Below are positions 61,248 to 64,000 of a DNA stretch of 64,000 nucleotides, one piece after another (the stretch's first letter is position 1; each line of letters begins with the position of its first letter). The notes beneath the pieces were generated by a model. The model was given only the letters and a program-made list of their open reading frames with translations. It was not told the DNA's origin and did not search any database. The position numbers and the translations under genes are program-made. Source of the stretch: Vibrio maritimus (lineage in GTDB: Bacteria; Pseudomonadota; Gammaproteobacteria; Enterobacterales; Vibrionaceae); NCBI GenBank assembly GCA_003263775.1, contig JYJJ01000056.1, forward strand, positions 1 to 64,000, in the 5' to 3' direction.

Positions 61248-61690
61248 ATGGCCGCATCGAAAACTGAGCTAGTACAAACTTCGTGCTGAGCATTTCTGAA
61301 GACATTAAGCTGTACAGAAAACTGCTCGCACTACTGCAACATCAAAAAGCTTTGTACCTCAAATTTGATGGGGGATCGCTAAGCGACAATATCCAGAGCC
61401 AACTGCCAATCTTGAATCAACTTGGCCGCAATGCCAGCGAGCGAAGTCAGGCACTCGCACAATTGAAACTGCCTTGCTCGGAAGTTGGGGTTGAACGCTT
61501 AATTAAAGCACTGCCTGCAAAGCTGTCAGACAACGTGAACAAGCAATGGCACATCCTTGAATCCTTGATTACACAGTGCCAAAAATACAATCAAAACAAC
61601 GGACAAAGCTCTGCCGCTTTCCAAGAATTGCTCGGTGAGCTGACGGGTCAAAAGCAGCACAGTTATGAGGAACATGCTCGCGCGGTTTAG
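61248..61690 (+). CDS. flgN: lateral export chaperone FlgN, frameshifted
   Basis: Chaperone for FlgK and FlgL. The start ATG 61248 (MAASKTELVQ) follows GTGGAG; one A is missing near 61277 (join NFVLSISEDIKLYR), so the rest is in another frame. The restored 148 residues form helices typical of FlgN. Overlaps the transglycosylase start by 26 bases. Confidence 0.82.
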
Positions 61691-62405
61691 CCGTTATTGG
61701 AGCCTACCTCACTGGCGTGCTTTGCTAGTGATAAGTTTGCTGTGCTTTGGGCACAGCGTGAGCTATGCCAAACCGACCCAAGGTGACCCTACCCAAGCGG
61801 ACATAGCCCCACACATCGCCACCTTAAAACCCTATCAAACCCATATCACTAAAAAGTTTGAAGAGTTCAGTCCTTTAGTGGATGAGATCTTCAAACAGCT
61901 AAGCAAAAGATCACTACCTGAAAGCTTAGTGCTGGTGCCTATGCTGGAGTCTTCCTATAATCCAAAAGCGGTCTCGCCAGCCAAAGCCGCAGGACTTTGG
62001 CAACTCATGCCGGCCACCGCCAAACGCTTTGGGTTAACCGTAGACCAAAACCTCGATCAGCGATTTGATGTTGAGCCGAGCACACGTGCTGCGATGCAGT
62101 ATCTATCTTTTTTATATCGTAAATTTGACGGTGATATTAACCTGACTCTGGCAGCCTACAACGCGGGAGAAGGGCGAGTGCAGCGCGCGATCAACAAAGC
62201 GGGCAGTCGTGAGTTTTCAAAGCTCGTCCTGCCCAATGAGACCGTGCACTATGTGCGACGCTTTTACGCCTTGATGAGTCTGGTCGACATTTCGTCACTC
62301 AAAGGAAACCACGTCGATACTTTATGGTTGTTTGCTAGTGAACCTTCATGGCAACAAGCGCCATTGATCGATCTGACACCGCTGCCACCACTTATCTCAC
62401 TTTAG
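61665..62405 (+). CDS. lytic transglycosylase linked to the lateral flagellum
   Basis: A 246-residue secreted protein: signal peptide (about residues 18-35, VISLLCFGHSVSYA) and one SLT domain resembling MltD/MltE-type lytic transglycosylases, with catalytic glutamate in MLESSYNPKAVSPAKAAGLWQLMP and the NLTLAAYNAGEGRV motif. It cleaves peptidoglycan. As it overlaps flgN and lateral FlgJ lacks a muramidase domain, it is the obvious candidate for letting the rod through the wall. Confidence 0.85.
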   Translation: MRNMLARFSRYWSLPHWRALLVISLLCFGHSVSYAKPTQGDPTQADIAPHIATLKPYQTHITKKFEEFSPLVDEIFKQLSKRSLPESLVLVPMLESSYNPKAVSPAKAAGLWQLMPATAKRFGLTVDQNLDQRFDVEPSTRAAMQYLSFLYRKFDGDINLTLAAYNAGEGRVQRAINKAGSREFSKLVLPNETVHYVRRFYALMSLVDISSLKGNHVDTLWLFASEPSWQQAPLIDLTPLPPLISL

Positions 62406-62515
62406 TTGAGCTTGCTGCAATCTTGTGTGATTCGTCACCACAAACTGCTGTTTTCAGAATGCCATTCACTGGTAAGATGCAGACATTGTTTACTCCATCC
62501 TAACGCTAACTCTCC

Positions 62516-63406
62516 ATGCAAAACGAACGCAAAGCCCTGCTGTTTGGGTTATCTGCAGTCCTACTGTGGTCCACAGTCGCGACGGCATTTAAGCTCACAT
62601 TGGCTGAATTTACGCCTGCGCAAATGGTCGCCGCTGCATCGGTTGCCTCAACCATCGCTCTGGTCATTGTTTGTGCCGTAAAAGGAACACTTTCCCAACT
62701 TAAAACCACGTTTTTTTCCAACCCTTGGTACTACCTATTATTGGGACTCATCAACCCACTCGCCTATTACTTAATTTTGTTTAAGGCATACGACTTATTG
62801 CCAGCTTCGCAAGCACAGCCTATCAACTACAGCTGGGCGATCACGTTAACCTTAATGGCAGCCGTATTCCTAAAACAAAAAATCCGCCCGCAAGATTGGT
62901 TTGCATGTGCACTCGGCTATTTAGGCGTGGTGGTCATCGCCACTAAAGGGGATGTGCTTGGGCTGCAATTCGATAGTCCAGCAGGTGTGGCTCTGGCGCT
63001 GCTTTCTACTTTGCTATGGGCGGGCTATTGGATCCTGAACACCAAAAACACGGCCGATCCGGTTGTTGGTGTACTGCTTGGTTTTTTGGTGGCGTTGCCA
63101 TTTGCTTTCGGTGTCGCGATCTATGAGGGCGCTGCTTGGTCGAGTATCACCCTAAAAGGCTGGCTAGCGGTGAGCTATGTGGGTCTGTTTGAAATGGGAA
63201 TCACCTTTGTACTTTGGCTAAGCGCTTTGAAGCTGACGCAAAACACGGCGCGTATCAGTAATCTGATCTTTGCTTCGCCATTTATCTCATTGATGCTGCT
63301 TGCCACCGTTATCGGTGAAGAGATCCATCCATCGACACTCGTCGGTTTAGTACTGATTGTGATTGGACTGGTTGTGCAGCAGCTGAAGAGAAAACCTAAA
63401 GCCTAA
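62516..63406 (+). CDS. DMT-superfamily (EamA) permease
   Basis: A 296-residue protein with ten membrane helices in two EamA repeats (GLSAVLLWSTVATAFKLTL..., ALLSTLLWAGYWILNTKN...). Such permeases export or import small metabolites; the substrate is unknown. It lies outside the flagellar cluster on the right, with a weak ribosome binding site. Confidence 0.85.
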   Translation: MQNERKALLFGLSAVLLWSTVATAFKLTLAEFTPAQMVAAASVASTIALVIVCAVKGTLSQLKTTFFSNPWYYLLLGLINPLAYYLILFKAYDLLPASQAQPINYSWAITLTLMAAVFLKQKIRPQDWFACALGYLGVVVIATKGDVLGLQFDSPAGVALALLSTLLWAGYWILNTKNTADPVVGVLLGFLVALPFAFGVAIYEGAAWSSITLKGWLAVSYVGLFEMGITFVLWLSALKLTQNTARISNLIFASPFISLMLLATVIGEEIHPSTLVGLVLIVIGLVVQQLKRKPKA

Positions 63407-63431
63407 TCGCTTGATAGCACCTTATTATTAC

Positions 63432-63457
63432 CGTCGCGAGCCTTTGTGTTCGCGACG
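63432..63457 (+). other. hairpin after the EamA gene
   Basis: An 8-bp GC-rich stem CGTCGCGA/TCGCGACG with a 10-base loop, 26 bases past the EamA stop. Only a weak T run (ATATTTTT) follows 6 bases later, so it may be a terminator. The remaining gap to the transporter (63458-63717) holds no recognisable gene. Confidence 0.45.
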
Positions 63458-63717
63458 CCTTCCAATATTTTTCCTACTCTTTTTTGCCAGCCTCCAATGA
63501 GGATGCATTATCTATATCAAGATAATCAGCACAAACATCCACTCCTAACTGACTTTATAGATATACCAACCAAACCAAGCGTCCTTTTCATTCCGCCACA
63601 TTGCATCCTGCTGAAATTACTGTAGAAATGAATGGGTTGGAAATAATTTTTTATCGTTTCGTAAATATTTTTTTACAGCGATTGCAGTACGGATAATAAT
63701 CATAAAGGACTCATGTC

Positions 63718-64000
63718 ATGGATACTTCACTCCCTTCAGAGCCAGCATCACGCCCAGGCTTATCTCACTTAGTACGTTCTCTTGGTCCAGGCATTATGAT
63801 GGCAGCGGCCGCCGTTGGTGGTTCTCACCTTGTCGCTTCGACTAAAGCAGGTGCCATCTATGGCTGGCAACTGGCAGCACTGATCTTGCTCGTTAATCTA
63901 TTTAAATACCCATTTTTTAGAGCTGGGGTCCAGTACACCGTCGGTACAGGTAATAGTCTGATTCAAGGCTATGAAGGATTGGGGCGTGGATACCTCTGGG
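63718..64000 (+). CDS. Nramp-type divalent metal transporter, N-terminal part
   Basis: The first 94 residues of a transporter beginning MDTSLPSEPASRPG and running into LGPGIMMAAAAVGGSHLVASTKAGAIYGW, an Nramp helix 1-like segment; the usual DPGN there is replaced by AVGG in this branch of the family, so the substrate may differ from the Mn2+/Fe2+ Nramps. It runs off the right edge. The start ATG 63718 follows AAGGAC. Confidence 0.7.
   Translation, partial: MDTSLPSEPASRPGLSHLVRSLGPGIMMAAAAVGGSHLVASTKAGAIYGWQLAALILLVNLFKYPFFRAGVQYTVGTGNSLIQGYEGLGRGYLW

Noticed and set aside
26013..62405. Type III secretion system rather than a flagellum
   Set aside because: Rod, hook, flagellin, cap, sigma-28 and stator genes are all present; there are no secretin or needle genes.
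63672..63700. Sigma-70 promoter TTTACA-N17-AATAAT for the Nramp gene
   Set aside because: A start there would remove the ribosome binding site, leaving a leader of about ten bases.

Overview
The window looks like chromosome I of a marine Vibrio that makes both polar and lateral flagella (Harveyi-clade-like; genus inferred from gene order and RNA genes, species not determined). The left third keeps a gammaproteobacterial backbone. Promoters of an rRNA operon firing off the left edge are followed by an RRM protein, murI, a PP-loop ATPase, btuB with its cobalamin riboswitch, trmA, yijD, fabR and sthA. Then come a MATE transporter, an iron-box-associated methyltransferase, a Csr-type RNA, cytochrome c4, engB, Spot 42 (spf), polA, RyhB, hemB, tatD, tatABC, ubiB-ubiJ-ubiE and rmuC. 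Four regulatory RNA loci (Csr-type, Spot 42, a possible short RNA next to it, RyhB) lie within 6.3 kb around engB and polA.

From about 26.0 to 62.4 kb lies an apparently complete lateral (swarming, peritrichous) flagellar gene set in one block of four transcription blocks. Leftward: motY-lafK-fliE-F-G-H-I-J. Rightward: fliM-N-P-Q-R-flhB-flhA, a degenerate EAL-domain gene, then lafA (flagellin), lafB (cap), lafC, lafD, lafE (hook length), lafF, lafS (sigma 28), lafT and lafU (stator), and a small membrane protein. Leftward: flgB-C-D-E-F-G-H-I-J-K-L followed by a LafW-like protein. Rightward: flgA-flgM-flgN and a lytic transglycosylase. The first block encodes the MS ring, C-ring rotor, export ATPase and master regulator. 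The second encodes the switch, export gate, filament and motor. The third encodes the rod, hook and rings. In V. parahaemolyticus the lateral genes are known from two separate chromosome II loci; here they are contiguous beside rmuC. A DMT-family permease and the start of an Nramp-type transporter close the window.

The outstanding oddity of the flagellar block is the 339-residue protein between flhA and lafA. It keeps the outline of a c-di-GMP phosphodiesterase (EAL) domain but has lost every catalytic motif, so it is a candidate non-enzymatic regulator of swarming. Other points are a lateral FliM without a CheY-binding N-terminus, a FlgJ without a muramidase domain paired with a separate transglycosylase, a LafK whose receiver lacks the phosphoacceptor, a CCAAGGA tandem repeat upstream of lafA, and an unlisted 38-residue zinc-ribbon-like protein.

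Fifteen genes, including housekeeping genes such as polA, tatC, ubiE and sthA, carry single frameshifts (flhB has two). Nearly all are explained by one missing base. This pattern argues for a deletion-biased consensus sequence rather than real gene decay, so these genes are given as full-length coding regions with the break noted.
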